64,000 bases of DNA from Tranzscheliella williamsii (lineage: Eukaryota > Basidiomycota > Ustilaginomycetes > Ustilaginales > Ustilaginaceae): contig JALBYF010000044.1 in assembly GCA_023212725.1 (NCBI GenBank), forward strand, positions 1-64,000. Direction: 5' to 3'. Position 1 is the stretch's first letter, and every line of letters begins with the position of its first letter. The notes beneath the pieces are model-generated. The model searched no databases. It saw nothing but the letters and a program-made list of their open reading frames with translations, and was not told the origin of the DNA. A program made the position numbers and the translations under genes. Positions 41,410 through 51,590 of the stretch are shown piece by piece.

Positions 41410-42513
41410 ATGCGAGTCACAAACGGCCTTATTCTGTTACCTCTATTTTTGAGCGTCGCAGCCTTTTCTTCTGGTTCGTCGCACAATGGTATTCCCACAT
41501 GTCGCAGGGGCCGGTCCTCTGGACATCGAGGGCACTTACCTCAGTCCAACACAATGAGAGGAAACGACTATGCTGGAAGTAGTCAAGTGGATCCTGATCC
41601 TCATACCTCCGACCCTCCTGCTGATGATGGTCGCGGTCCAGTCTCTACGCCCATCCAACCTGGTCGAATCTACAAGCATGATGATCCCCGTCAGATTTTC
41701 ATACATGCGCACGGTGTTCAAGGCAGTGGAAGGTTGCCTTCGCTTGGTTCCGTGAAACCCGATTCTTTTAAACCTGGGCTTGTGTACCACGGACCGGGCA
41801 CCACTTTTGGAGGGGGAAACAATTTCTGGCAGGGTGGTGCTTGCATGTTTGACGACCTTCCCCACAATAATCTTCCATCGGTCGCCATGGATCAAACGTA
41901 CTGGCAAGATGGCTTGGCATGTGGCACTTGCGTCGAGATCGCGAGTACTGATGTCTCCCAGTTCAGTAATGATGCCGTCTGGACTGTCGAAGAGGCTAAA
42001 GAAGGTACATTGCCCCCTGGTAGAAAAACACAAGCAATCGTCAGTGATCTCTGTCCAGGTACGGATCAATGTAAGTCGGGACTCGACATGCATCCTGACA
42101 CCTGGAAAAGCGTTACCGGACAAAGCGACGGCACCAAGCTCCCAATCAAATGGAGATTTGTGAGCTGCAAAGGGCTGTTGCAACGGTCGGGGAGTGGCAG
42201 TTCGAGCCTTCAGATTCATTGGAGGCCGGGCGCCAATAGCGGCTTCTTCCAGGTCCAAGTTCGAGGCTCTTATGAGGCTATCGTCCAAGTAGAGATGAGG
42301 TCCAAGTTCCATGACTGGACTCCAGCCAAACACATTGACAATTCATTCTGGAGCTGGAGCTCGGAGGTCACCAATCAAATTACAGAGCAGACCCAAGTGG
42401 CTTTCAGGATCACCGACTGGCAAGGACAGACCATCCAAACTGAGGTCGGTACGACTATCGGCATTGATATGAAGATCGACTCCAACTTTGACCACCTTGG
42501 GTCTTACCAGTAG
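41410..42513 (+). CDS. Secreted expansin-like protein (double-psi beta-barrel plus C-terminal beta-sandwich)
   Basis: Predicted 367 residues, intronless, ATG at 41410. The frame is open upstream but has no earlier ATG. The N-terminal MRVTNGLILLPLFLSVAAFS is a good signal peptide. About 75 residues of Gly/Ser/Pro/Asp-rich sequence follow. The expansin-like double-psi beta-barrel occupies about 125-250: TTFGGGNNFWQGGACMFDDL, VAMDQTYWQDGLACGTCVEI, AIVSDLCPGTDQCKSGLDMH and PIKWRFVSCK. The paired Cys and the D-x-C-P-x-C pattern match fungal expansin and cerato-platanin-like barrels. A beta-sandwich-like region follows at 255-367 (SLQIHWRPGANSGFFQVQVR...FRITDWQGQTIQTEV), comparable to the CBM63 domain of expansins. 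Family members loosen polysaccharide networks without hydrolysis. The assignment is by motif. Confidence 0.8.
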   Translation: MRVTNGLILLPLFLSVAAFSSGSSHNGIPTCRRGRSSGHRGHLPQSNTMRGNDYAGSSQVDPDPHTSDPPADDGRGPVSTPIQPGRIYKHDDPRQIFIHAHGVQGSGRLPSLGSVKPDSFKPGLVYHGPGTTFGGGNNFWQGGACMFDDLPHNNLPSVAMDQTYWQDGLACGTCVEIASTDVSQFSNDAVWTVEEAKEGTLPPGRKTQAIVSDLCPGTDQCKSGLDMHPDTWKSVTGQSDGTKLPIKWRFVSCKGLLQRSGSGSSSLQIHWRPGANSGFFQVQVRGSYEAIVQVEMRSKFHDWTPAKHIDNSFWSWSSEVTNQITEQTQVAFRITDWQGQTIQTEVGTTIGIDMKIDSNFDHLGSYQ

Positions 42514-45411
42514 AGAAGAGTCCTACATCTGATGGTCACCAACTTCCCAGTCACTTCTCGCACGCTTGTACTTGCACAAACAGGCTGACGGCAAGCTATA
42601 ACATTCTGATGTTCACAGTAAGCGCACTATTTGGTTGAGTCTCTGCATCGATCAGGCAGCAGGGCAGGCGTTATCTGCTTGACGTCGCTCGAGCTTTTGA
42701 CAAAGTGCAAACGTAGTGCGATGAGCTGTCTTCGGCGCTCGCTCGGGTGTGAAAGAATGTGTTATCCATATGCTCCCCCACCCCTCGCGGCGACCTCTTT
42801 GTGTACGTCGTCCGTGATCTAGTCTCAGAAGTGAATACCAACCACCTTGGCCTTGAAACTGTTACGTTGGTTCCTAACCGTAGCCAGAGTGAACCTTGTC
42901 GTATTCAGCTGCATAGTGGACAGAGCGAAGTTGAAGACCAGGCCGTGATCAAATTTCTTGGCAACCGGATGCCTCCATACCGCAATATCTTCTACCTTGC
43001 CCTGCCTTCCTGATATCGCTCATTCGTTGTCGTATTGCTCGACATCTGCGCACCGCAAGTAGCAGATCACCGATATTCTGAGCAAGGACTGTGTGTTCCC
43101 GAAGCCACGCACTTCATGTACCGACAAATGTGACACCCTTCAAGAACACTTTCGGCACGATCGAACTCCGATCGATTTATGATCCGCTTGGTTAACAGGT
43201 GCATTTTCGAATTTAGCCCGATCGGATAGCGGTCTACCCCAACTTCTCAAGGGTCCACAGAGTGGCAGCTGCTTTTCTGCGGAATGATGACATCGCAAAA
43301 GCCCATCCCATCCTGACTGTGTGTATACTCATCTAGCAGTTCTGACCATCAGAAGGATTTGATTACTCCAACTCCTGATCATTTCCGCGATATTCAAGTG
43401 ATCTCCAGCATGCCGCGAGAGGATCATGCAAGGTATCCTGCCGATATCCCAGCAGCCGTGGGTACGAACCGTCATCGCGAAGTCGATACACAAATCCACG
43501 CAAAGTGTGGGAACGCATCTCGCCTTCCATCTTCGAAGATGCCAGACGGTTCGGGCACGCTTTGCGATAAGTTTCGCCTGCTCAACATGCGTAGGCTTGT
43601 CTTCGCGGAACAAAATCAAACGGACTTGACCTTACGCCTGCCTACCTAAAGCTGCCGCTATGCGAAGCAAGCAAATGAGTCGGCTTGTGTATGCGTTTCG
43701 ATTTAGAGTTAATATCATCGTTACAAGGACGGAGCAAGTACTATCATGCCAGTCGGATGTAGATGAGTAAGTAGGCTGACTGCAAGTGAGCCTGATAGTG
43801 AGCCTGGTATGGAAGGTGCCCGACCACACGGTGCAAATGTGAACGAGCCTACGATCAGACGAGTGGATCTGAGCCCCGCTCTGACCTTAGCGACTCGGCA
43901 GACCCGGTGACGGCCGTGGGAGAAGCGCAATGGTCCGCATCCAGCATGACAGACACTACGGTGAAGAGCTGTGATCCGAATATCAAGCTTGTTCTAGCTT
44001 GTTCTTAAGAAAAAAGGTCAGGATGGCGCCACTTCCGTTGCGGGTGAGCAACAACGGAGATCTGTGTATATTATTGTTCCCCCTTGAACCCTGATTGGCA
44101 TTGGAATGCAAGAACAATTCCGGGTCTCCGAGGTGTGTGGTTTCTGCAGGGTGGGACACGGAATTCCCGTGTATGCACGTCACGATTTCTATTGTCATCA
44201 ACTTATTGCCCAAAGCCGCCGCTGTGACTCGCGCGCAGCACTTGAAATCTGGTTGGAATTAGCAGTCGGATAGATCCGGTCGAGCTCCCCATCCCTGTCT
44301 CCGCCCATGCCACATAAGGTAACGAATGGTGGATCGAGTGGTCATACCTCAAGTTGAGAGCATCAGGGCGAGCACAGCCAAGGATAGCTGTGATAGAGGC
44401 CGTCGCTACACGGACCTGAACAGGGGCTGAACATAATTCAGATGTCAAGCGGACATCAAGCGAGTAACGTTACCGGTGAGGCGTGAAGATCGAAACGCGC
44501 GGCAGCGGACCTTGTGATTGGACTTCTTCCTGCATTCTGGGTGGTGGATTGCGACGTGCTGCATTCGTCTTCTTACCGGCTTATTGGATCAGACCCAATA
44601 GATTACGATCTCGGGCAGACAACAAGCTTAGCTTCACTTTGCAACTCGGCCACTCTTGAGCCAAGCAAGGGCCAAGAACTCTGCATGCCTTCTTCGATCA
44701 AAAGACTCCGTAATTAGAGCCAGAAGCCAAAGCCAAAGCCAACTTGCTCTTAGCCCGAAGCCAGAGACGGCACACGCCAGAAGCCGAATTCCAGAAGCCA
44801 ACGGCCAACGGCGAACCAGTTTGGTGTCGATATTTTGCCAGTAGGCCCTGCACAGCCGACCACGCTGTTGAACCCTTGTGGTTACCCTTGGTTACCCTTA
44901 TCCCGTCTGCACATTCACGGTACGAACACCAACACCATCACCAGCACCATCACCACCGCCACGTTTCCTCCCTCACCGTCAATACAACTCTTTGTTGCTC
45001 GTCCTCTTGCCAGAGTCGCGCCTTCATATTTCGATCACGCGTGCTTACCTGAGGATTTTCATCTCTATAAGCGCCCTGCTTTGGTTTCACATACCGTCAT
45101 CCAGCCCTCAAGCAAACTGGGGTTCGCTGTCGTAGATCGAATCGCGACTCGCCCGCATCGGCTAGAACCTCAGTGCCTAGTTATTGAGCTAGGATGTTGT
45201 CGATGAAGCTCTCGAAAACGGCCTAAGGAACCTCATCCCTGGCACATCCGGTTCCTTGTTTTTGTCATTTGTTTCTACGACACTGGTCGGCTGCTTTCCC
45301 ATCGTGAACGGGCGGCATCACAAAGGCCTCACAACTTTGTTGTGCGCCTGAGCTGGCTTGATCTAGCTTCAAGCAGCCTGCAGTCACGCCAAGCCGCCCT
45401 CCGACCAAGCC
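42514..45411. other. 2.9 kb gene-poor stretch before the RhoGEF gene
   Basis: No defended gene. A + strand frame at 42753-43013 encodes a polar, protein-like sequence (LFVYVVRDLVSEVNTNHLGL, AVIKFLGNRMPPYRNIFYLA) without an ATG start; it may be a fragment of a lost gene or chance. A direct repeat AGCTTGTTCT occurs twice at about 43985-44006. GCCAAA-type simple repeats (44720-44742) and CACCAT/CACCA-rich sequence (44920-44965) lie in what is probably the RhoGEF leader, which is pyrimidine-rich. Confidence 0.45.
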
Positions 45412-48400
45412 ATGAGCTTGACGGCCCCTCTGAGCGAATCAAGGCAAACATCGCATATTTTCCATCGACAAGCTACACCCGTCAGTTCGTTCGCTAAACT
45501 TGCTGTTACTGAAGGTGCCACTGTGGAGACCAGTCCCGCCATGGCTCGGTCTCAGCTTGACAGGTTGCAGCCAAAATGTTTCCCTGCCCCTTCTACATCC
45601 ACCCAAACCGATTCCCTCAACTTGTGCCGCGAATTTGGGTCTGATGATGCTCAGATGATATCTCTATTTTCGCATGGAGCTTCCTCGCTCTCGCCTTCAG
45701 CTGCCTCTACACCTGGCACAGTATCTCCAGCGTCTCCTTATCTGAAGACCCCATCTTCGTCCTCTGAATGGGCGATGAAAACAGTTGCCTCCGACAGCAC
45801 GAGCGGCATGCTTGTTGCTAAGCCTGTATCAGCTTCGGGTGCGCACTTTGAGCAAATTCCGTCGACCGTATCGAACAATGTAATGGGCCCCTTCGCTCAG
45901 GGTTTGACTGATGCAGGTCAAGCTCATGACCCCACTGATCTCACCTCTACGGCCACCGAAGTGGTCAACATGGGCGAGCAATCACCGATGGCGTCGGAAA
46001 ACGGGGACTTGCAGCGACATTCGCCGGCGACCTCTGGTACTTCCGGATTCATGTTAACATCATCGTCCAACTCTTTAACTCCCCGATCACAGGCATCGCT
46101 TTTGGATCCCTCGAGCGAAAGCACAACGCAAGCTCAGCTTGCACAAGGCGATGGAAGCCTCACAGAACCGAGGGCCTGTCCCCGGCCGCAACATCATAGC
46201 AATGAATCTGAACCATTGCATATCCCGGATCACGATGGAGGTACTAGGCCAACAAGCAGCCAGATCGAGATTAGCCGCACCCCGTCCACTTCTACGACTG
46301 GTTCGAGTCATGCGAGCAGTTTGGACACAGCTATCAGTTCCGTGCCCTCCACCAGTGATACAGAAATCCTCTCAGTCAAAAAACATGCTCAAGACAACTC
46401 GGCAGACACATTACGAATCGAGGTAGACGGTATTTTGCCGAATGCATCACATCAGGTTTCGCCAGTTTCAATCGACTCTGAAACAGACACATTTCTTGCT
46501 GATCTATCCAAGGTTGCGGTTTCTGACCTCTCCGAATCGTCCTCTGTCGGCACCAAATACTCAATAGCGAGGGTACGCAGGTACGCAGCCCTCCTTGAAC
46601 TCGTCGACACCGAACGTAACTACGCCGATGACCTGGCCACATTGGTTCTAGTATTCTTCGACAACCTTTGCATGATGCCTTTCTTCAACGACCAACCGGC
46701 TCGTCAAGCTCTGGTAATGCGAAACTCTGAGGATCTACTTAGAACCCATCAGAAAATCTCTGCCAAGCTCGATGGCATCCTCATTGAACTCGGGCTCAGG
46801 AAAGGGGGACAGTTCCGGTGCAATGGCGATGAAACCTCGGAACTGAAAAATGCACTCAGTCCACAGGCCGACGAAGCTATTGTACGAGCCGCCAGGCTCT
46901 TCAATGAGATGATGCCTTCCCTGCAGAATTACAAAATGTTCTGCTCGAGGCACGGAGAGGCTCTAACTCTGATCCGCGAAGCAGAGAAGCGGCACGCCGA
47001 TTGGGACGCTTTTGAAAGGCATTGCGCAGAGATCCTCAGGTTGACAACTTCCACACGAAAAGGAGTAGAATCTCGGCCTGTTTCGGGCGCGAACACTCCG
47101 AATCACTACAGTGGTGTCTGCCTCAGCCCAATCCCCACATCGACAGCATCTTCCCAAACCGGGACTCAACCCACTGCTTTTATACCCAGTCACGTCTCCG
47201 TCAACACTTCTCGACAGCACTCTGCCCGACTCCTTTTTCGTGATTTTTTGATCAAGCCGATACAGCGACTCTGTTTATATCCTCTCGTGCTGCAAACGCT
47301 CGAAAAACACAGCCTTGCTATAGGACATCCTGTCGAGGAGCTCTCCACAGCCATTTTTCTGATGCGAGAGGTCGCCGATCAGGTTGACGAAGCAGGCAAG
47401 AGGCGAGAATCAGAACTTCGGGCTGATCGGATCCTTTCCCGAGTCGAGCCAAACCAAGGTCTGACACTACCATTTCTAAAGTCGCTGGGAGACTGCCAGC
47501 TTTCAGGCACTTTGGACGTTCTTCATCATCACCGCGTGCTGAATCCTCTCGTCGCTCCTCTTCGTTTCAAGTATTTTGGCTTGTTCCTTTACCCAGGCTT
47601 TTTGTTGATGGTCAAGGTCCGGAAAAACGGAACTTACGAGTGTCGTCATTGGTTCCCTCTTTGGACCGCCCGTCTGTCGAACCTGGAAGAGGATGCCAAT
47701 CTCATTCCACACTCATTTCGCCTATCCATAAAGGATCATCATTTCGAGCTGGCAGCTTCTACTGTCAAAGAAAGGCAATTGTGGGTGGACCTACTCTCTT
47801 TGGCAATCTCGAGAGCAGCATTGTCACCGCCTGGGCACGAAGCTGCTTTTCCATGTAGTCTTTTCTTCGGCGACATTGGGCACGAAGGCACTCAAGAGGC
47901 TTCTGACGTACCAACGCCCAATGCAAGTAGACCAGCCGAAACAAGTGGATATTTCGAAGCTGGTGCTGCTAAGCCGGTTGATCCGCTGATGGAATTCCTC
48001 GCGATGCACGCTGCTGGGTCAGTTCAGTCAACAGGCGCGGGACACAAGGGCCAGAGATTATCTTCAGGATCGTGGATGCCTACAGAGATTCTTCTCCGTC
48101 ATGCATCCTCAAATTCACGAGGCATAGTCGATCGTGGTATGTTACTATCAGACCTGGTAATATCCACGAGGACAGCGAAGGATAGCTCCGCTGCGCCGAC
48201 TCTTTATGCGGCATCTGGATCAGGTCTCGGCTCATCTGTTGGATCGTCGCTAGGATTAAGCCGCCTGTCCGCCAAGGAAACATCTACGGTAAAGATACAG
48301 CGTCGAAAAAGTTGTGCGGGCCTACTCGAGAAGGCGGAGGATCAGGACGAAACAAACAATCTCGTTTTCACGGCCACATTCGTCCAACCAGGCTCTCGAT

Positions 48401-49743
48401 CACGATCTTCTACTAAGGCACAGACCGATTTTGTGGCTGAACGAGATACCTGGAAATCAACCCTTATCAAAAAAGCTGCACGAGTTCGTCCCGCCAGCAT
48501 TTTTCAACCTCCGACACTGAGCATCAATACCGAGAGTCTTGATTCCTCCAGATGGGCCCCGTCCTCTTTGTCAACCCCCACTTCACCGACAGCAACAGAA
48601 CGAGAGGTCCGCCTACACGAGTTTGGTGCTAGTCTTCACCCACGGATCGTTCCTTTCAATCCTGCAAAGACAAACGTTACCGGATCAGAGGACATCTATC
48701 AGTTGATGGCGTCGGCCCCCATCTCGGGACAGAATTCTACTACTCATTCGGCCACAAGCCTGAAACCGCCCGCTGCTATACCTTTCAAAACACGACCGAG
48801 TTTGTACGGAGCCAAAGAATCTTTCACTGCACCTTTCCCGAGGCGCACCCGAACAAAATCTGCACAGACCGACAAGTCGGACTTTTCCTCCAGGCTTGGC
48901 CCATTCTCTACTTTGTCCTCGGCTGCGCCTTCACCCACGGCCAGCAATGCCAGTCTACCTCATGGCGGAGTTATTGATCTTCAGAAGCACCGACCTTTAG
49001 TAGATGAGGTCTTCTTGCAGACTGGACCAAGCAGCAGATCGCGGACCGGATCAATATCTTCGATGACCGGTTCAATCAGGAGGGCGTTTGCCAACACCTC
49101 GCTAAATCATAAGAGGAGCCAGAGTGATGCTGCTAAAGCGTTTGGTATGGCAACTCAGCCCGAACGACCTATGCCGCTTGTTGGTTCGGAACGCCTCGCC
49201 GCAGAGCCGGTTGCTCTTGAGACGGATCTACCGGCCAGAGTGATCAATGAGCCTCTACTTCAGGCGGACGTTTTCACATCATCAAAAAGGCTTGGGCTTG
49301 CCAGTAGTCTGCGGAGGTCCAAGACGATGCTTAATTATTCAAAAAGCTGGTTTAAAGCATCTGCACCCAGCACCGGCATCGATCTAGTCAACGCTGATGC
49401 TGTCTTACAAGTCGCAGATTTGCAGACGGCGGGTCAAGGCTCAGTTCTGCAAACCGTCGTAGCTGCACGAAAAGCAGCCGATGATTCCTCGCATAACAGC
49501 GACGTATATAGTCTTGGTCCAGGCTCCAATGAGCCTGCCGGCAGCTTTCCCAGAGCTTCGGATGCTCATCTAAGTACGATACCGGAACAGCCAAGAGAAA
49601 ACGCAGGCAGGTCTGCAGGCCGAGCATCAAAAATGCTCCTTTCTCTTCGATTCCTGCAAAATAATCGTTTATCGCCGCTTCCGATGAAAGCCGTGGGAGG
49701 AACTACAACAATTCATGCGACGCCATCCACCAGCAAAGATTGA
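45412..49743 (+). CDS. Rho guanine nucleotide exchange factor (DH-PH), large
   Basis: Predicted 1443 residues, intronless, start MSLTAPLSES. A Ser/Thr-rich disordered N-terminus of about 385 residues precedes the Dbl-homology domain (about 388-660). The DH is recognised by YAALLELVDTERNYADDLAT, AVSDL-type helix entries, MPSLQNYKMFCSRHGEALTL and the hallmark FLIKPIQRLCLYPLVLQTL. About 60 low-complexity residues (VSGANTPNHYSG...SVNTSRQHS) sit inside it before the last conserved helix. A PH domain follows at about 690-800 (GLFLYPGFLLMVKVRKNG, HHFELAASTVKERQLWVDLL). The remaining 640 residues are Ser/Thr-rich with scattered basic patches. DH-PH proteins activate Rho-family GTPases at membranes, controlling polarity and cytokinesis. 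The particular GTPase is not evident. No CNH, BAR or SH3 domain was seen. Confidence 0.88.
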   Translation: MSLTAPLSESRQTSHIFHRQATPVSSFAKLAVTEGATVETSPAMARSQLDRLQPKCFPAPSTSTQTDSLNLCREFGSDDAQMISLFSHGASSLSPSAASTPGTVSPASPYLKTPSSSSEWAMKTVASDSTSGMLVAKPVSASGAHFEQIPSTVSNNVMGPFAQGLTDAGQAHDPTDLTSTATEVVNMGEQSPMASENGDLQRHSPATSGTSGFMLTSSSNSLTPRSQASLLDPSSESTTQAQLAQGDGSLTEPRACPRPQHHSNESEPLHIPDHDGGTRPTSSQIEISRTPSTSTTGSSHASSLDTAISSVPSTSDTEILSVKKHAQDNSADTLRIEVDGILPNASHQVSPVSIDSETDTFLADLSKVAVSDLSESSSVGTKYSIARVRRYAALLELVDTERNYADDLATLVLVFFDNLCMMPFFNDQPARQALVMRNSEDLLRTHQKISAKLDGILIELGLRKGGQFRCNGDETSELKNALSPQADEAIVRAARLFNEMMPSLQNYKMFCSRHGEALTLIREAEKRHADWDAFERHCAEILRLTTSTRKGVESRPVSGANTPNHYSGVCLSPIPTSTASSQTGTQPTAFIPSHVSVNTSRQHSARLLFRDFLIKPIQRLCLYPLVLQTLEKHSLAIGHPVEELSTAIFLMREVADQVDEAGKRRESELRADRILSRVEPNQGLTLPFLKSLGDCQLSGTLDVLHHHRVLNPLVAPLRFKYFGLFLYPGFLLMVKVRKNGTYECRHWFPLWTARLSNLEEDANLIPHSFRLSIKDHHFELAASTVKERQLWVDLLSLAISRAALSPPGHEAAFPCSLFFGDIGHEGTQEASDVPTPNASRPAETSGYFEAGAAKPVDPLMEFLAMHAAGSVQSTGAGHKGQRLSSGSWMPTEILLRHASSNSRGIVDRGMLLSDLVISTRTAKDSSAAPTLYAASGSGLGSSVGSSLGLSRLSAKETSTVKIQRRKSCAGLLEKAEDQDETNNLVFTATFVQPGSRSRSSTKAQTDFVAERDTWKSTLIKKAARVRPASIFQPPTLSINTESLDSSRWAPSSLSTPTSPTATEREVRLHEFGASLHPRIVPFNPAKTNVTGSEDIYQLMASAPISGQNSTTHSATSLKPPAAIPFKTRPSLYGAKESFTAPFPRRTRTKSAQTDKSDFSSRLGPFSTLSSAAPSPTASNASLPHGGVIDLQKHRPLVDEVFLQTGPSSRSRTGSISSMTGSIRRAFANTSLNHKRSQSDAAKAFGMATQPERPMPLVGSERLAAEPVALETDLPARVINEPLLQADVFTSSKRLGLASSLRRSKTMLNYSKSWFKASAPSTGIDLVNADAVLQVADLQTAGQGSVLQTVVAARKAADDSSHNSDVYSLGPGSNEPAGSFPRASDAHLSTIPEQPRENAGRSAGRASKMLLSLRFLQNNRLSPLPMKAVGGTTTIHATPSTSKD

Positions 49744-50313
49744 CGTCACATTTCGCAGATAAAGCGCCATCTCTACTCTCACCCCAGTTGTGTTGAGGGA
49801 TATGCTCAAACCGGCATGATGACTGCAGAAAATCGGCAGTGTTGCACGTTTCGGCTTGGGGTTATCTCAACTTCACCTGCACAAAATCATGTCTCCTCCC
49901 ACTCGACCTGCATGGGCGACTGTGCGACTGTCGCCCCACACACATGGCCACATTGGCTGTACAGGAACCATACTATGGTCATGTATGCTTCCTGCTTGAT
50001 AATGGATCTTGCCGATGTGGCTGCTGCTTCATGGTTCGTGCTGCGCTAGCGGGTCTGTGTAAGCAAGCCTACAGCTTGCTAAGACTCACAGTTGGTGAGG
50101 AACAACTAAATCTAACATACGAGTCTACGCGACACACGGCTCAAAAAAGAATAATCAGAAGAAGACTTCATGATCCGACAGCTTGTCATGTTCACGTTCT
50201 CTCGCAAATCCTAGCTTCCTTCCTTCGCCTCCTACTCTCATCAGCGTCTGAGTGCCGGGCATGAGACCTCCCTGGACGAGTGTTAGGCTCAGGCGAACTT
50301 AACAGAAGGTGGT
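49744..50313. other. Intergenic between the RhoGEF and IMP1 genes
   Basis: 570 bp, nothing recognised beyond short Cys-rich ORFs with no family resemblance. It carries the RhoGEF 3' flank and the IMP1 promoter. Confidence 0.4.
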
Positions 50314-51414
50314 ATGTTCCGGTCCCAGCGCCGCTCACTGCCAGGAGCGAGGGCGGGTCGAGGATGGGGTTCATACTTTCGTCATGTTATATTACCGAGG
50401 ACAGCCTTCACATCAGCCGTGACACTCCAGGTGGCTTGCATAAGCCATCTCATCAACGAGCATGTGTTTGAGGTCAGGAACTCGATAGGCGCTTCTATGC
50501 TGCCGACTTTGGCGCCGGAAGGAGACTACCTTTTGCATCTGCGATTGCCCTTCTATTCTGTTGTGACAGCCTTGCGTGACCGAGTTGCAGCATCGCTTCG
50601 CGCTCCATCTGCCGGCGAAGCTGTGTCCCAAGACCCGTCGCTTTATGGACAGAAGCACATCGGCGGTTCGAGCTCTTCTAAACAAGATCCAGCGCAGGGT
50701 TCCGGCCTGAAGATCGGCGACTTAGTTATAGCGCTGTCTCCATTCGATCCAAGTCGGACGGTCTGCAAAAGAGTAGTTGGGCTGCCCGGCGACACTGTCT
50801 GTTTAGACCCTCGGATGCGTCCTCTGCCCCTGGCTGCTTGGCGAGGCCAAGGGCCTACTGACACGGAACAGACTGGGCGATCCAGAGAACCAAGCTCCAC
50901 CCAGAAACTTGACCTGTCATTAGAGGGACCTCGCATGGTCAAGTTTGAAGACTTGTTGAAAAATCTTCAGGCAGATGCGGTATCTGCATTGCGCGACGAC
51001 TGCAATGCGCCCGAGCTCAACACTGCCTCCAAGTCCGATTTCGATAACAGCGGGAAGTCGCTGCGTCATGTCTCGCCACAAGAAGTCGATCTGTTGAAAG
51101 ATATGGATGTCGCTACTGCTTCGCCCGACCCATCATCCTTATGGACGGGACAAAGCGGTGAGGTAGAGCCGCACAATGGTGCAGCCACGCAAGAAATGGC
51201 CAAACATAGTTTTGCCCGTGCCAAGGGCGATGTGCAGTACATCACCGTCCCTCAGGGGCATGCTTGGCTCGCCGGAGACAACCTGGGCAACTCAACAGAC
51301 AGCAGGCACTACGGTCCTGTCCCCCTTGGTATGGTACGAGGCAAAGTGCTCGCAAGAGTATACCCGAACCCGCGTTGGTTGACCAACAACATGGAGTTCG
51401 TTGAGCCAGTGTGA
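50314..51414 (+). CDS. IMP1: Mitochondrial inner membrane protease subunit 1-like (S26 family)
   Basis: Predicted 366 residues, intronless, ATG at 50314. Residues 1-50 include basic and hydrophobic stretches (SYFRHVILPRTAFTSAVTLQ) consistent with an inner-membrane anchor. The S26 peptidase motifs are present: nucleophile Ser61 in NSIGASMLPTL, general base Lys152 in TVCKRVVGLPGDTV, and the C-terminal box GHAWLAGDNLGNSTDSRHYG...VRGKVLARVYP. Imp1 with Imp2 removes sorting signals of proteins sent to the intermembrane space. Yeast Imp1 is about 190 residues. Most of the excess here is a Ser/Asp/Gln-rich insertion of about 140 residues between the Lys box and the AGDN box, with another small one after LHLRLPFYS. 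Assignment to IMP1 rather than IMP2 is by general resemblance only. Confidence 0.8.
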   Translation: MFRSQRRSLPGARAGRGWGSYFRHVILPRTAFTSAVTLQVACISHLINEHVFEVRNSIGASMLPTLAPEGDYLLHLRLPFYSVVTALRDRVAASLRAPSAGEAVSQDPSLYGQKHIGGSSSSKQDPAQGSGLKIGDLVIALSPFDPSRTVCKRVVGLPGDTVCLDPRMRPLPLAAWRGQGPTDTEQTGRSREPSSTQKLDLSLEGPRMVKFEDLLKNLQADAVSALRDDCNAPELNTASKSDFDNSGKSLRHVSPQEVDLLKDMDVATASPDPSSLWTGQSGEVEPHNGAATQEMAKHSFARAKGDVQYITVPQGHAWLAGDNLGNSTDSRHYGPVPLGMVRGKVLARVYPNPRWLTNNMEFVEPV

Positions 51415-51590
51415 CGCCAACAAAAGGTTTCGACAACATCGTAGACGAACAAGACCTTTGCGAGTCTACTGTATTTGTATGCTGTACACCGAAACATGCT
51501 ATAAAACAGGACGAATGTGCTGGGTATCCTTGCTGGAGCGGGGTGAAGGCACCTTGCGACGAACGAAAATGCTGTGGAAGAGAGATACGA

